A DNA stretch of 36,406 bases, taken from contig JAPSLM010000022.1 of the NCBI GenBank assembly GCA_031180825.1, forward strand, positions 1-36,406, written 5' to 3'. Origin of the DNA: Paenibacillus sp. Lineage in GTDB: Bacteria; Bacillota; Bacilli; Paenibacillales; NBRC-103111. The translations under genes and the position numbers were made by a program. The notes under the pieces are model-generated. The model was not told where the DNA came from. It saw nothing but the letters and a program-made list of their open reading frames with translations, and ran no database searches. Below are positions 6,849 through 14,777 of this stretch, piece after piece. The first letter of the stretch is position 1; every line of letters begins with the position of its first letter.

Positions 6849-7655
6849 ATGAAGGAAGAGCAACAGTACGAGATCACCATATGCTCGGATTCCGTCGGGG
6901 AAACGGCGGAGGCGGTCGTAAGAGCGACTATCCGCCAGTTTGACGCCCACCAGGTGAGAACGAAGCGGATCGGCCATATCAAAACCGAGGATGAAATCCG
7001 TACCATTATGGAAGAGGCGGCTCAACGCGGCGGCTTTGTAGCGTATACGCTGGTACAGCCGGAGCTTCGGGAGATGATGAAGGAAGAGGCGGTGCGCCTC
7101 GGCGTCCGTGCGGTCGATATCATGGGACCGATGATGCAGGCATTCATCGATACGTGGGGCGATGCGCCGAAGCGGAAGCCAGGCTTGCTTCATCAGCTCG
7201 ACGAGGACTATTTCCGCCGTGTGGAAGCGGTCGAGTTCGCTGTGAAATGCGACGACGGACGCGATACGAGCGCTCTGCTGAAGGCAAATCTCGTCTTGAT
7301 CGGAGTCTCGCGCACGTCGAAGACGCCGCTCAGTATCTTTTTGGCGCACAAAGGGATAAAAGTATCCAATCTGCCGCTCGTGCCGGAGGTCAAGCCGCCC
7401 AAGGAGCTGTTTCTGGTGCCGGGCAACCGCATTGTCGGCTTGACGATGGATGCAGACAAGCTGTACAAGATTCGGACAGAGCGGCTGAAAGCGGTCGGTT
7501 TGCCGTTCGGGGCGAAATACGCCGCGATCGAGCGGATCGACGAAGAGCTCCGCTATGCGCAAGCGTTGATGAAACAGATCGGATGCTTGGTCATCAACGT
7601 AACGGACAAAGCAATTGAAGAAACGGCCGGCATTATTATGGGGTATTTGAATTGA
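6849..7655 (+). CDS. ppsR: pyruvate, phosphate dikinase regulatory protein (DUF299)
   Basis: A 268-residue bifunctional kinase/pyrophosphorylase family protein (Bacillus YqfL). Family members switch PEP synthase or pyruvate, phosphate dikinase on and off by reversible threonine phosphorylation. Visible marks are the N-terminal CSDSVGETAEAVVRA and the P-loop-like GVSRTSKTPLS near residue 149. The start at ATG 6849 is favoured because AAAGGAG (6831-6837) lies eleven bases upstream and would fall inside the coding region if the earlier ATG 6825 were used. It forms an operon with ccpN, as in Bacillus, where yqfL acts together with CcpN on gluconeogenic flux. Gene symbol is by family; yqfL is the older name. 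Confidence 0.93.
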   Translation: MKEEQQYEITICSDSVGETAEAVVRATIRQFDAHQVRTKRIGHIKTEDEIRTIMEEAAQRGGFVAYTLVQPELREMMKEEAVRLGVRAVDIMGPMMQAFIDTWGDAPKRKPGLLHQLDEDYFRRVEAVEFAVKCDDGRDTSALLKANLVLIGVSRTSKTPLSIFLAHKGIKVSNLPLVPEVKPPKELFLVPGNRIVGLTMDADKLYKIRTERLKAVGLPFGAKYAAIERIDEELRYAQALMKQIGCLVINVTDKAIEETAGIIMGYLN

Positions 7656-7783
7656 TGGCAGACGAGAGAGAGGCTTGAACCGACGGGTTCGGGCCCTTTT
7701 TGCCTTTACGATGAAAACGAGTCTTCGCCGGAAATCGCGGCATGCGTATTCCCAAATAAACGTAAGCGAAAAGGGGCAGGAAC

Positions 7784-8110
7784 GTGAAAGCGAAGCGCGT
7801 ATGGCCGAATCGGCTTTCGGGCGAACTGGACGGAAAAAGGCCGGTCAAGCTCCACCGCTGGAACGCATGGCTGGCGGCGTTGCTGTGCGGCGACCGGGAT
7901 ACTGCTGTTTGCCGAGCCCGATACAGGCACTGGGAGCGGGCCGCGTATGGCTGAAGGAAGGGCATCCATGGATCGAGGGCATTCATGGATCGGCGCGGGG
8001 CTACGATAACGACGCTTCGGTGCCGAAGGGAAAGGAGCGGGTACAACTGGTATAGCCCGCACCTCCTGATGCCGGTTGAAGGGCTATTGTGGAACCGGGC
8101 CGCAAAATAA
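7784..8110 (+). pseudogene. decayed small membrane-protein gene (possible molybdoenzyme-linked cytochrome)
   Basis: A good AAAAGGGGCAGG site precedes GTG 7784, and the first 40 or so codons read as a plausible protein (basic start, SGELDGKRPVKLHRWNAWLAALL). The reading then breaks. Hydrophobic AATGILLFAEP continues in a second frame, GAGRVWLKEGHPWIEGIHG in a third, and the tail (RSGYNWYSPHLLMPVEGLL) ends at TAA 8108-8110. At least two frameshifts are needed. The pieces suggest a membrane segment with the HRWNAW and LKEGHxWIG patterns I associate, by memory only, with di-haem b-type or molybdopterin-oxidoreductase-linked membrane proteins. Position just before three cofactor genes fits that, but the family call is tentative. 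Alternatively this is noncoding. Confidence 0.42.
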
Positions 8111-8166
8111 AGACGGGGAAACGAAGCAGCGGCTTCGTCCCGGTACGGAAGGAAGGCTTGAAGGCG

Positions 8167-8808
8167 ATGAAGCGGGACGGCGGGCAAAGGCATGCCATGA
8201 CAGGCGTAATCTTGGCAGGCGGGCAAAATCGGCGGATGGGCGGACAAAGCAAGGCGCTGCTTATGTACGAAGGCGCTACGTTTTTGGCCCGGCAGCTGGA
8301 GGAGCTTGGAAGCTTATGCGCGGAGCTGCTGGTAGTGACGCAGGAGCCGTTACGGTACGAGTCGATCGTTCACGCGTTCTCCGATATGTTTCGAGTGCGG
8401 CTGATCCCCGATCTGCAGCCGGGACGGGGGCCGCTCGCGGGATTTCAGGCAGCCATGAAAGCTGCGTCGCATGAGGAGCTGTGGATCGTCGGCTGCGATA
8501 TGCCGTGGGTGGACTCGGAAGCGGCGAGGGCCCTCTCGGAGCTGCGAAGGAGCGTCGGCGCGGAGGCTGCCGTGGCGAGAATCGGCGGAAGGGTTCATCC
8601 GCTGCACGGCGTGTATCTCAGGAGCTGTCTTCCCGAGGTGGAGCGGTTGCTGGCCGCGAACGATCTGCGGTTGATGGGGCTATTGGAATCGGTTGCTCTG
8701 CAGGTGGCGGACGAATCTTTTCTGGAGCGGAGGGGAATCTCGCCGGGGTTTGTCCGGAATATTAACAACCCGGACGAATACGAGAGACTTACCGGTAAAC
8801 GGCCATAG
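8167..8808 (+). CDS. mobA: molybdenum cofactor guanylyltransferase MobA
   Basis: Transfers GMP from GTP to molybdopterin to make the guanine dinucleotide form of the cofactor, in the cytoplasm. About 213 residues, normal for the family. The nucleotide-binding loop LAGGQNRRMGGQSKAL is near the N terminus, followed by PDLQPGRGPLAGFQAA and the metal-binding GCDMPW. The C-terminal FVRNINNPDEY is the usual MobA ending. Start choice: ATG 8167 has AAGGAAGG nine bases upstream, while ATG 8197 with AAAGG six bases upstream gives the shorter MTGVILAGG start common in the family; either is possible. It is the first intact gene of a mobA-moaA-moeA group. Confidence 0.92.
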   Translation: MKRDGGQRHAMTGVILAGGQNRRMGGQSKALLMYEGATFLARQLEELGSLCAELLVVTQEPLRYESIVHAFSDMFRVRLIPDLQPGRGPLAGFQAAMKAASHEELWIVGCDMPWVDSEAARALSELRRSVGAEAAVARIGGRVHPLHGVYLRSCLPEVERLLAANDLRLMGLLESVALQVADESFLERRGISPGFVRNINNPDEYERLTGKRP

Positions 8809-8875
8809 GTTTTAGCCGCTTTCGGCACACTGTCCATCGAATGCGTTTTTGTTTATGGAAGACGGGCCAATTTTG

Positions 8876-8884
8876 TGACATAAT
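8876..8884 (+). promoter_or_regulatory. candidate extended -10 upstream of moaA
   Basis: TGACATAAT, 33 bases before the moaA start, matches an extended -10. No convincing -35 is present. It would let moaA-moeA be transcribed separately from mobA. Confidence 0.35.
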
Positions 8885-8916
8885 GGTGGGTATAACCTAG
8901 AACGGGGGCATGCAGG

Positions 8917-9924
8917 ATGTCACAGCTGTTGAAGGATCGGTTTGGGCGCGTTCATGACTATCTTCGAATATCCGTGACGGATCGGTGCAATTTGCGCTGT
9001 GTATACTGTATGCCGGAAGAAGGCATGGAATTCGAACCGGAGGGAAATCTCCTGACGTTCGAGGAAATCGCCGAAGTGGTGCGGGTGCTTGCCGGGTACG
9101 GAGTTCGCAAGCTGCGGCTGACCGGAGGAGAGCCGCTCGTACGCAAAAACCTGGAACAGCTCATAGAGAGACTGAGCGCGATAGACGGCATCGAAGATAT
9201 CGCTTTGACGACGAATGCGATCCATTTCGCTTCGCGGGCGGAAAAGCTGCGCAAAGCCGGACTCACAAGAATTAACGTCAGCCTCGACTCCTTGCGGGCG
9301 GACCGGTTTTCTCTCATTACGCGCGGAGGCGATTTGTCGCGCGTCCTGGCAAGTCTGGAAGCTGCGTACCGGGTCGGGCTCGACCCGATCAAGCTGAATG
9401 TCGTATTGATGAAAGGCATGAATGACGACGAAATCGAAGATTTTCTGAAGCTCACGCTGGAGCGCAGCTTGCACGTGCGATTTATTGAGTATATGCCGAT
9501 CGGACACGACGATGACGGCTGGAAAACGAAATATATTTCGCTAAACACGGTGCTGGAACGATGCGAAGAAATAGGATGGCAGGTGGAGCCGCTGGAGCGG
9601 TCGGTTCAGGGGAACGGGCCTTCGCAAAATTTCCGGATCGCCGGCGCGGCCGGTACGTTCGGGCTGATTCATCCGGTCAGCGACCATTTCTGCGAGACCT
9701 GCAACCGGCTGCGTCTCACGGCGGACGGCAACATCAAGCCTTGTCTGTACTGGTCCGACGAGTTCAATGTGCGCCGTTATATCGGCAATGACCAAGCGCT
9801 GGCCGAGATGTTCTTCCGGGCGCTGGACGTGAAGCCGGAAAGCCACGAGATGGCCAAAGCGCTTCTGAGCGAGCAGCAGAGTCATAAGCCCACCGCCCGC
9901 CGGATGTCGCAGATCGGGGGTTGA
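8917..9924 (+). CDS. moaA: GTP 3',8-cyclase MoaA
   Basis: Radical SAM enzyme that, with MoaC, turns GTP into cyclic pyranopterin monophosphate, the first step of molybdopterin synthesis. 335 residues. The N-terminal radical SAM cluster motif CNLRCVYC is at about 24-31 (CX3CX2C). TGGEP follows, and the second 4Fe-4S site is at the C-terminal CETCNRLRLTADGNIKPC (CX2CX13C), which binds the substrate. The N terminus LRISVTDRCN is typical. The start has GGGGG eight bases upstream. The stop and the next gene's GTG are three bases apart, so moeA is co-translated. moaC, moaD and moaE are not in this window. Confidence 0.96.
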   Translation: MSQLLKDRFGRVHDYLRISVTDRCNLRCVYCMPEEGMEFEPEGNLLTFEEIAEVVRVLAGYGVRKLRLTGGEPLVRKNLEQLIERLSAIDGIEDIALTTNAIHFASRAEKLRKAGLTRINVSLDSLRADRFSLITRGGDLSRVLASLEAAYRVGLDPIKLNVVLMKGMNDDEIEDFLKLTLERSLHVRFIEYMPIGHDDDGWKTKYISLNTVLERCEEIGWQVEPLERSVQGNGPSQNFRIAGAAGTFGLIHPVSDHFCETCNRLRLTADGNIKPCLYWSDEFNVRRYIGNDQALAEMFFRALDVKPESHEMAKALLSEQQSHKPTARRMSQIGG

Positions 9925-9927
9925 AGC

Positions 9928-11184
9928 GTGCACGACTTGAAATTCGGCCGGCAGATCATCAGCCTTGAAGAGGCGCAGAACCATATACTCCGGCATGTCC
10001 TCCTCCAGGAGACGGAAGAAGTGCCGTTAGGCGAAGCTTACGGCAGGCGGCTGGCGGAAACCATTTGTGCCGGCAGCCCGCTGCCGCATTTTCGGCGCTC
10101 GGGTGTCGACGGCTATGCTTTGCGTGCATCGGATACGGCAGGAGCTTCCCTCGCGTCGGCGGTCTGCTTGGAGGTGGTAGAAACGGTTCCTTGCGGCGAG
10201 GTTCCGATGAAAACGGTCGGCCCGGGCCAAGCGGCCAGAATTATGACCGGAGCCGCCGTTCCCGAGGGGGCGGATGCGGTGGTGATGCTGGAGATGACCG
10301 ATGCGGTCCATCGGGAGATCGGTCTTGGAGGCACGGTGATGATTCACAAAGCGGTGAATGAAGGCGACAATGTGACTCCGGTAGGAGAAGAAGCCGCGGC
10401 CGGAGAGCCGCTTCTTCAGAAGGGCTGCATCGTCGGACCGGGGGAAGCGGCCGTGCTGGCCGCATTCGGCCATAGCCTTGTGAAGGTGTACAAGCGGCCG
10501 AGGGTAGCGATCTTCTCGACCGGTTCCGAACTGCTCCCTGTGGACGCGCCGCTCGCGCCGGGTAAAATTCGGGGCAGCAATGCCTATATGCTGGCCTGCC
10601 AAGTACAGCAGGCGGGCGGAGTGCCGCTGCCGATGCCGGTTCTTCCCGACGATGCCGACCGGGTGGAACGGGAACTGCTGGCCGCTTCGGAACAGGCGGA
10701 TCTGTGGATTACGACCGGAGGCGTGTCGGTAGGGGATAAGGATGTTCTGGCCGAGCTGTTCGGCCGTTGGGACGGGGAGCTGCTTTTTAACAAGATCGCG
10801 ATGCGTCCGGGCAGTCCGACGTCGTTCGGGTGGTGGCGGGAAAAACCGTTGTTCGCTTTGTCCGGCAATCCGGGAGCTTGTTATGTAGGATTCGAGCTGC
10901 TCGTACGCCCCTATCTGCGTGCCTTGCAAGGAGCCCCCGACCCGCTGCCTTGCGCGGCGACAGCGATCCTGGATGCCGATTACGGGAAAGGATCGGCGTA
11001 TCCCCGGTATATTCGCGGGGCGAAGACGGCGGAACAGGGGAAGGTCTATGTGAGGCCCGCCGGGCGGGACAAATCCAGCATCCTGGTTTCCATCAAAGAG
11101 TCCGATTGCTTAATCTGTCTTCCCGCGGGCGGGCGAGGAGCGAAGCGGGGCGAGTTGGTGCGGGTGTTGACGATCGGAGATTGA
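9928..11184 (+). CDS. moeA: molybdopterin molybdenumtransferase MoeA
   Basis: Inserts molybdate into adenylated molybdopterin. 418 residues, the standard length. Landmarks in order: YALRASDT near 51-58, PGQAARIMTGAAVPEGADAV (90-110), the MPT-binding FSTGSELL near 195, TTGGVSVGDKD near 267, and KIAMRPGSP with ALSGNPG near 290-315, then the C-terminal domain IV. The start is GTG with GGGGG seven bases upstream, three bases after the moaA stop. No frameshift or missing key motif is seen. Confidence 0.96.
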   Translation: MHDLKFGRQIISLEEAQNHILRHVLLQETEEVPLGEAYGRRLAETICAGSPLPHFRRSGVDGYALRASDTAGASLASAVCLEVVETVPCGEVPMKTVGPGQAARIMTGAAVPEGADAVVMLEMTDAVHREIGLGGTVMIHKAVNEGDNVTPVGEEAAAGEPLLQKGCIVGPGEAAVLAAFGHSLVKVYKRPRVAIFSTGSELLPVDAPLAPGKIRGSNAYMLACQVQQAGGVPLPMPVLPDDADRVERELLAASEQADLWITTGGVSVGDKDVLAELFGRWDGELLFNKIAMRPGSPTSFGWWREKPLFALSGNPGACYVGFELLVRPYLRALQGAPDPLPCAATAILDADYGKGSAYPRYIRGAKTAEQGKVYVRPAGRDKSSILVSIKESDCLICLPAGGRGAKRGELVRVLTIGD

Positions 11185-11191
11185 TGTAAAA

Positions 11192-11222
11192 CCCCCTGTC
11201 AGAGTCAAGATCCGACAGGGGG
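11192..11222 (-). terminator. bidirectional-type hairpin between moeA and the YjcZ-like gene
   Basis: CCCCCTGTC (11192-11200) pairs with GACAGGGGG (11214-11222). On the minus strand a TTTT run follows, so it best fits the end of the small leftward gene; it also separates the two convergent transcripts. Confidence 0.75.
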
Positions 11223-11230
11223 GCGGTACA

Positions 11231-11326
11231 TTAGATGAACAATGAACGGGAAACGATGACGAGCAGAATAAACAGCACCAGGATCACACCTGTGGAAGTA
11301 AAGCCGTATCCGCCAACAGCGCTCAT
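11231..11326 (-). CDS. YjcZ-family small sporulation protein
   Basis: A 31-residue gene. It begins MSAVGGYGFTSTGVIL, followed by a hydrophobic run (VLFILLVIVSRS) to the stop. The glycine/tyrosine-rich head and single membrane-spanning tail are the pattern of the YjcZ/spore-associated small hydrophobic peptides of Bacillales, which are made in sporulation. A very strong AAAGGGGGA site lies seven bases before the ATG, and a hairpin with a T run follows the stop. Both make it credible despite the length. Function in the family is unclear; a membrane or coat location in the spore is expected. Confidence 0.82.
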   Translation of the reverse strand: MSAVGGYGFTSTGVILVLFILLVIVSRSLFI

Positions 11327-11339
11327 GTGACATCCCCCT

Positions 11340-11692
11340 TTCAGAAGGCATGTTAAATGATATGAACGAATGCCGGAAGCTGATTGGACGTATGCCCGAT
11401 TATTCCACGAAAATACGGTTGTCTGCGGGCAGGAGACAACGTCCTGCCGTGCCGGCCATAAATCGAGGGCGGATAACCGCTGCTATTTCGTCATTATCAC
11501 CATAGCTTGCGGCATGACGAGTTAAAACTTCCGGGGATCGTGACTTTTTCGCAACAACCTCATTTTGAAGTAGAATTTGTTGGAAAATCGGGCTACAATG
11601 GCCGAGATAAGGTGTGAAGACATAAGAAGCGCCTATAACGGAGAACCGGATCGAAGTCCCTTCTCCGTACAAAGCGGAAAGGAAGGATACGC
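11340..11692 (+). other. intergenic leader region before the Eis-type gene
   Basis: No gene is supported here. It holds a hairpin GGCAGGA/TCCTGCC (11428-11448), a -10-like TACAAT (11595-11600) and a second hairpin ACGGAGAA/TTCTCCGT (11638-11668) just before the coding start. The last could influence translation; no known riboswitch class is recognised. Confidence 0.5.
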
Positions 11693-12877
11693 GTGAACCA
11701 GCGGTTGGAGATTCGCAATATTCCAAATGTGCAATTTATGGACAGCCTGCAAATGTCATCGTTCGCTTTTCAATATGAGCTTGATCCCGCGAAAGTGGAG
11801 AAGTGGATGGCGCTTCTCGATTCGAACCAGATGTGGGGAGCTTATGTGGATGATACGCTCGCGGCGAAGATGACGATCTTGGACTTGCAGACCTGGTTTC
11901 AAGGCAAGGCGTTCGACATGGGCGGAATTGCAGGCGTCGTCACATGGCCGGAATACCGGCGGGGCGGCCTGGTGGCCAAGCTGCTGTCGCACGGACTTCG
12001 GGCGATGCGGGAAAAGGGCCAGACGGTCTCGTTCCTTCATCCCTTTCAATTCTCGTTTTACCGCAAGTACGGATGGGAGACATATACGGAATATAAATCG
12101 TATGAAATCTCCGTCCACCAGCTTCCAAAACTGGGTTCGCAGCCGGGGCGGATCGTTCGGACCGGCCACGATATCAAGCTGCTGAACGAAATCTACGCGG
12201 CCTACGCCAGCAGGTACAACGGTATGCTTATTCGAAACGAGTCTTGGTGGCAGCACCGCATTTTCGGCAATACGCAGGGAACGGTAGCCGTATATTATGA
12301 TGCGGAAAATCAGCCTGCGGGCTACGTATATTATCATGTAAAGGATAATATCCTGAAAGTTCACGAGCTGGTTTATCTGCATCACGGGGCTTACCTGGCC
12401 CTCTGGCGCTTCTTGGCCGACCACGACTCAATGCTGGAGAAGCTGGTGATGCAGGCGCCCGCGAATGACAAGCTGCCGTTTCTGCTGGACAATCCCCGGA
12501 TCAAACAAGAGATCGTGCCCTATTTCATGGTGCGGATTGTGGATGTCGCCGGCTTTTTGACCAAGTATCCGTTCGCGTCGGGGGCGGAATGGTCGCTTCA
12601 GCTGGAGGTGAAGGACGAGCAGGCGGAATGGAACAACGGCTGGTTCCTGCTGCAGGTGGACGAGTCGGGGACGGCGCGCGTATCGACTATTGCTGGCGCT
12701 TCGCCCGAACTGCCGGCCGCCAGCTGCACGATTCAAACGCTTGCCGCCATGTTGACGGGCTACCAACGCCCCTCCTTTTTGATGGACATCGGCAGGCTAT
12801 CCGGCACGATGGAGGTGTGCGAGTCGCTGGAGCGGCTCATACCCGCACGCCAACCGTATTTGTCTGACTTTTTCTAG
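11693..12877 (+). CDS. Eis-type GNAT N-acetyltransferase with SCP2-like C-terminal domain
   Basis: 394 residues, the size and domain order of the Eis (enhanced intracellular survival) family: a GNAT fold with acetyl-CoA signature at 85-110 (GGIAGVVTWPEYRRGGLVAK, the R/Q-x-x-G-x-G/A-like loop), a second degenerate GNAT half, and a C-terminal SCP2/sterol-carrier-like part. Mycobacterial Eis acetylates aminoglycosides and other amines; the Bacillales homologues have unclear substrates. The C-terminal carboxylate (ending DFF) is the usual active-site base in Eis. The start is GTG 11693 with GGAAAGGAAGG upstream. It appears monocistronic, followed by its own terminator. Confidence 0.88.
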   Translation: MNQRLEIRNIPNVQFMDSLQMSSFAFQYELDPAKVEKWMALLDSNQMWGAYVDDTLAAKMTILDLQTWFQGKAFDMGGIAGVVTWPEYRRGGLVAKLLSHGLRAMREKGQTVSFLHPFQFSFYRKYGWETYTEYKSYEISVHQLPKLGSQPGRIVRTGHDIKLLNEIYAAYASRYNGMLIRNESWWQHRIFGNTQGTVAVYYDAENQPAGYVYYHVKDNILKVHELVYLHHGAYLALWRFLADHDSMLEKLVMQAPANDKLPFLLDNPRIKQEIVPYFMVRIVDVAGFLTKYPFASGAEWSLQLEVKDEQAEWNNGWFLLQVDESGTARVSTIAGASPELPAASCTIQTLAAMLTGYQRPSFLMDIGRLSGTMEVCESLERLIPARQPYLSDFF

Positions 12878-12902
12878 ATCTTTTCCCGTTAATTGGATTC
12901 AG

Positions 12903-12938
12903 GCCCCTTCGAGGATTTCGTTCGAAGCGGGCTTTTTT
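12903..12938 (+). terminator. terminator of the Eis-type gene
   Basis: GCCCCTTCGA pairs with TCGAAGCGGGC (one bulge) and six Ts follow. Confidence 0.85.
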
Positions 12939-13518
12939 GTTCCCGATCCAGGATCAGTTTGTCATTCAGGACTGCGACGGATACGGCCTCGCTTTCGGCG
13001 GGATCGACGGTCCCAGGAAGGAAGGCTGATCCCGGACCTCCGGGCGGTAAAGAAACCGGAGCAGACCGTACTTCTCCAAAAACGACCGCAAGGCCGGGTA
13101 CGAGCAATCGAATACGTACAATCGATCCTCAACGCTGAAAGCCAGCAGCTGGGGGGGGGTGTTTTGGGGAGGAGACCTCGGGGACGAGCACGAGCAATTC
13201 CTTGCACTGAAACGCGAGGCCGTGCAGCCGGACAGCAAGGGAACGAACGGGATGCGGATCATAAGGCCGCTGTCCGTTCCGACGCGGAATTTCCCGGATA
13301 GCCTGCCGGCCTGCTTCAGCTACCCTGCCGCTGTCTGCCGGATTTCCGCTTTGTTGGAGATGGCGAGAACGACGGCGTCCCGCCGGACCTCATAGACCAG
13401 CATGGGCGCATGGCGCCGCGGCATCCTCCGGAGCGAACCGGGCGGCCGAGCCGTGCAGCGGAAGCATCGTCAGCGATGCGAATAAAGCTATCCGAATGCT
13501 TATTTCAGCTCTTTTCAT
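12939..13518 (-). pseudogene. decayed gene for a secreted protein of unknown family
   Basis: Read leftward from ATG 13518 (GAAAGAGAG upstream) the frame gives a clear signal peptide (MKRAEISIRIALFASLTML, then PLHGSAA) and stops after about 40 codons. Coding-like pieces continue in other frames: APMLVYEVRRDAVVLAISNK, RLHGLAFQCKELLVLVPEV, FSVEDRLYVFDCSYPALRSF, and ESEAVSVAVLNDKLILDREQ near the end. Several frameshifts and at least one in-frame stop separate them; one break is near a run of nine G (13150-13158). I do not recognise the family. The pieces look like short beta strands of an extracytoplasmic protein. Confidence 0.55.
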
Positions 13519-13628
13519 TCCATGATCTCTCTTTCGTCGGATTATCTTTCAAGCCAGGGTTTCCCATTTTGACGGAACTCATGAATCCGATGAGGCGGGG
13601 TCTCCTCTTGTCCGAGGCCGGGTGGCGT
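13519..13628 (+). other. spacer before the Lia operon
   Basis: No gene or site is supported in this stretch, which separates the divergent decayed gene from the operon control region. Confidence 0.4.
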
Positions 13629-13646
13629 ACTGGACCTAGGTCCAGT
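13629..13646 (+). promoter_or_regulatory. 18-bp palindrome, candidate LiaR operator
   Basis: ACTGGACCTAGGTCCAGT is a perfect 18-bp palindrome. It sits about 30 bases upstream of the promoter-like element and about 110 bases before liaI. The Bacillus lia promoter carries an inverted repeat bound by phosphorylated LiaR in a similar upstream place, and liaR is the last gene of this operon. The assignment to LiaR is inference. Confidence 0.6.
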
Positions 13647-13668
13647 TCCAAAAACCGCCGCAGGTCCG

Positions 13669-13697
13669 TTTTGGCAAATGGCGGATTCACCTAGAAT
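13669..13697 (+). promoter_or_regulatory. candidate promoter of the Lia operon
   Basis: TTTTGGCA (from 13669) and TAGAAT (13692-13697) with 15-17 bases between, depending on the -35 register. The -35 is poor, as expected for an activator-dependent promoter. Confidence 0.45.
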
Positions 13698-13746
13698 AAA
13701 GACATAAGCAAAACGACAACAAAAACGAAAGGCGGTGAGTCAATCC

Positions 13747-14046
13747 ATGAAAATGAACCGGCATACCGGACTCGCGTTTCTTCTGATCTTCTTCGGAGCG
13801 TTGATCCTGAGCCACAAGCTAGGCTTTCACCTCGGGCACCATATCATGAGCTTCTTGTTCCCGGCCGCAATGGTAGGACTCGGATTCGTAGGACTGAAAA
13901 ACGGAAAAACGATCATCGGGTGGGGGCTGATCATCCTTGGCGGTCTGTTCCTCTTCGGAAAATTGTCCGGCTTGTTCGCTATCCTGATCGCCATCGGCTT
14001 GATCTGCTACGGCATCTCGCTGCTGCGTAACAAATCGGTATATTAA
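13747..14046 (+). CDS. liaI: LiaI-like membrane protein
   Basis: A 99-residue hydrophobic protein with three or four membrane segments (about 7-25, 30-48, 55-72, 74-90), an internal KNGKTIIGWGLIILGGL like the LiaI/LiaF N-terminal repeat, and a basic end. In Bacillus, LiaI anchors LiaH at the membrane under envelope stress. ATG 13747 is chosen because AAAGGCGGTGA precedes it by eight bases; the GTG at 13735 is inside that ribosome site. It is the first gene of the operon, directly after the palindrome. The symbol rests on position and topology, not strong identity. Confidence 0.75.
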   Translation: MKMNRHTGLAFLLIFFGALILSHKLGFHLGHHIMSFLFPAAMVGLGFVGLKNGKTIIGWGLIILGGLFLFGKLSGLFAILIAIGLICYGISLLRNKSVY

Positions 14047-14096
14047 TTCAAACAAACGACGGATTGAAATTCGGAGAAAAGGTGGTTGAGCAAAGC

Positions 14097-14777
14097 ATGA
14101 GTTTAGGGAAAAGATTCCGGGACATTACGGTTGCGCACTTCAACGAAATGCTGGAAAACGCGGAAGACCCGGTTCGCCTGATCGATAAATATCTCGCGTC
14201 CCAGTCGGAGCAAATCCGCGAATCCGAACGGCTGCTGCAGCAGTGCTTGTCCCATGCGGCTTCGCTTCGCCAGCAGTACGTTTCGGCGGAGCAGCTTAAG
14301 GAGCGCCGCGAGCAGCAAGCGATGCTGGCGCTGAGAGCCGGCGAGGAAGAGGTGGCGCGCATCGCGCTTCAAGAAAAAATGCAGCAGGAGGAAAAAGCGG
14401 CGCAGTACCGGGCGCTGTACGATCAAAGCAAGCTGGGGATCGTCGAGCTGGAGGAGCAGCTTCAACAGCTCAAGGCCGATTTCGACCACATCGCTTCGAA
14501 ACGCGCCTACTACATCGCACGGCTGGAGTCCGTAAGACTGCAGCAGCGGATGAACGAAAGACTGCGTTCGATGGGTGCAGGCCCGAATCCGCGGGTTTTC
14601 GACCGGCTGGACGAGCGGGTCTCCGATATGGAATTGACCGCGCGCACCTTGCGTGAAGTGAGAGGCCAAGTCCGTGAAGCATGGTCCACCGTAGGAAGTG
14701 CGGCATCGCAAGCGTTGGAGCAGGAGCTGGCCAAGCTGCGGACGAAACTGAAACAGGAGGGCTGGGATAAATCATGA
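14097..14777 (+). CDS. PspA/IM30-family protein (first copy)
   Basis: A 226-residue, almost wholly helical coiled-coil protein of the PspA/IM30/LiaH family (ESCRT-III-like), which binds membranes from the cytoplasm and stabilises them under stress. The N terminus SLGKRFRDITVAHFNEMLENAEDPVRL is the family start, with the amphipathic first helix. Long heptads follow (around 25-160), with many Gln/Glu/Lys residues. ATG 14097 has AAAGGTGG upstream. It overlaps the next gene by four bases (ATGA). It is clearly distinct from the second PspA-like gene at 15289, so the operon carries two paralogues. Confidence 0.88.
   Translation: MSLGKRFRDITVAHFNEMLENAEDPVRLIDKYLASQSEQIRESERLLQQCLSHAASLRQQYVSAEQLKERREQQAMLALRAGEEEVARIALQEKMQQEEKAAQYRALYDQSKLGIVELEEQLQQLKADFDHIASKRAYYIARLESVRLQQRMNERLRSMGAGPNPRVFDRLDERVSDMELTARTLREVRGQVREAWSTVGSAASQALEQELAKLRTKLKQEGWDKS

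Noticed and set aside
7636..8247. A 203-codon leftward open frame over the decayed region before mobA
   Set aside because: Low-complexity, Pro/Arg/Phe-rich, without ribosome site; the plus-strand pieces explain the region better.
13735..13747. GTG 13735 as the start of the LiaI-like gene
   Set aside because: It lies inside the ribosome site that serves ATG 13747.
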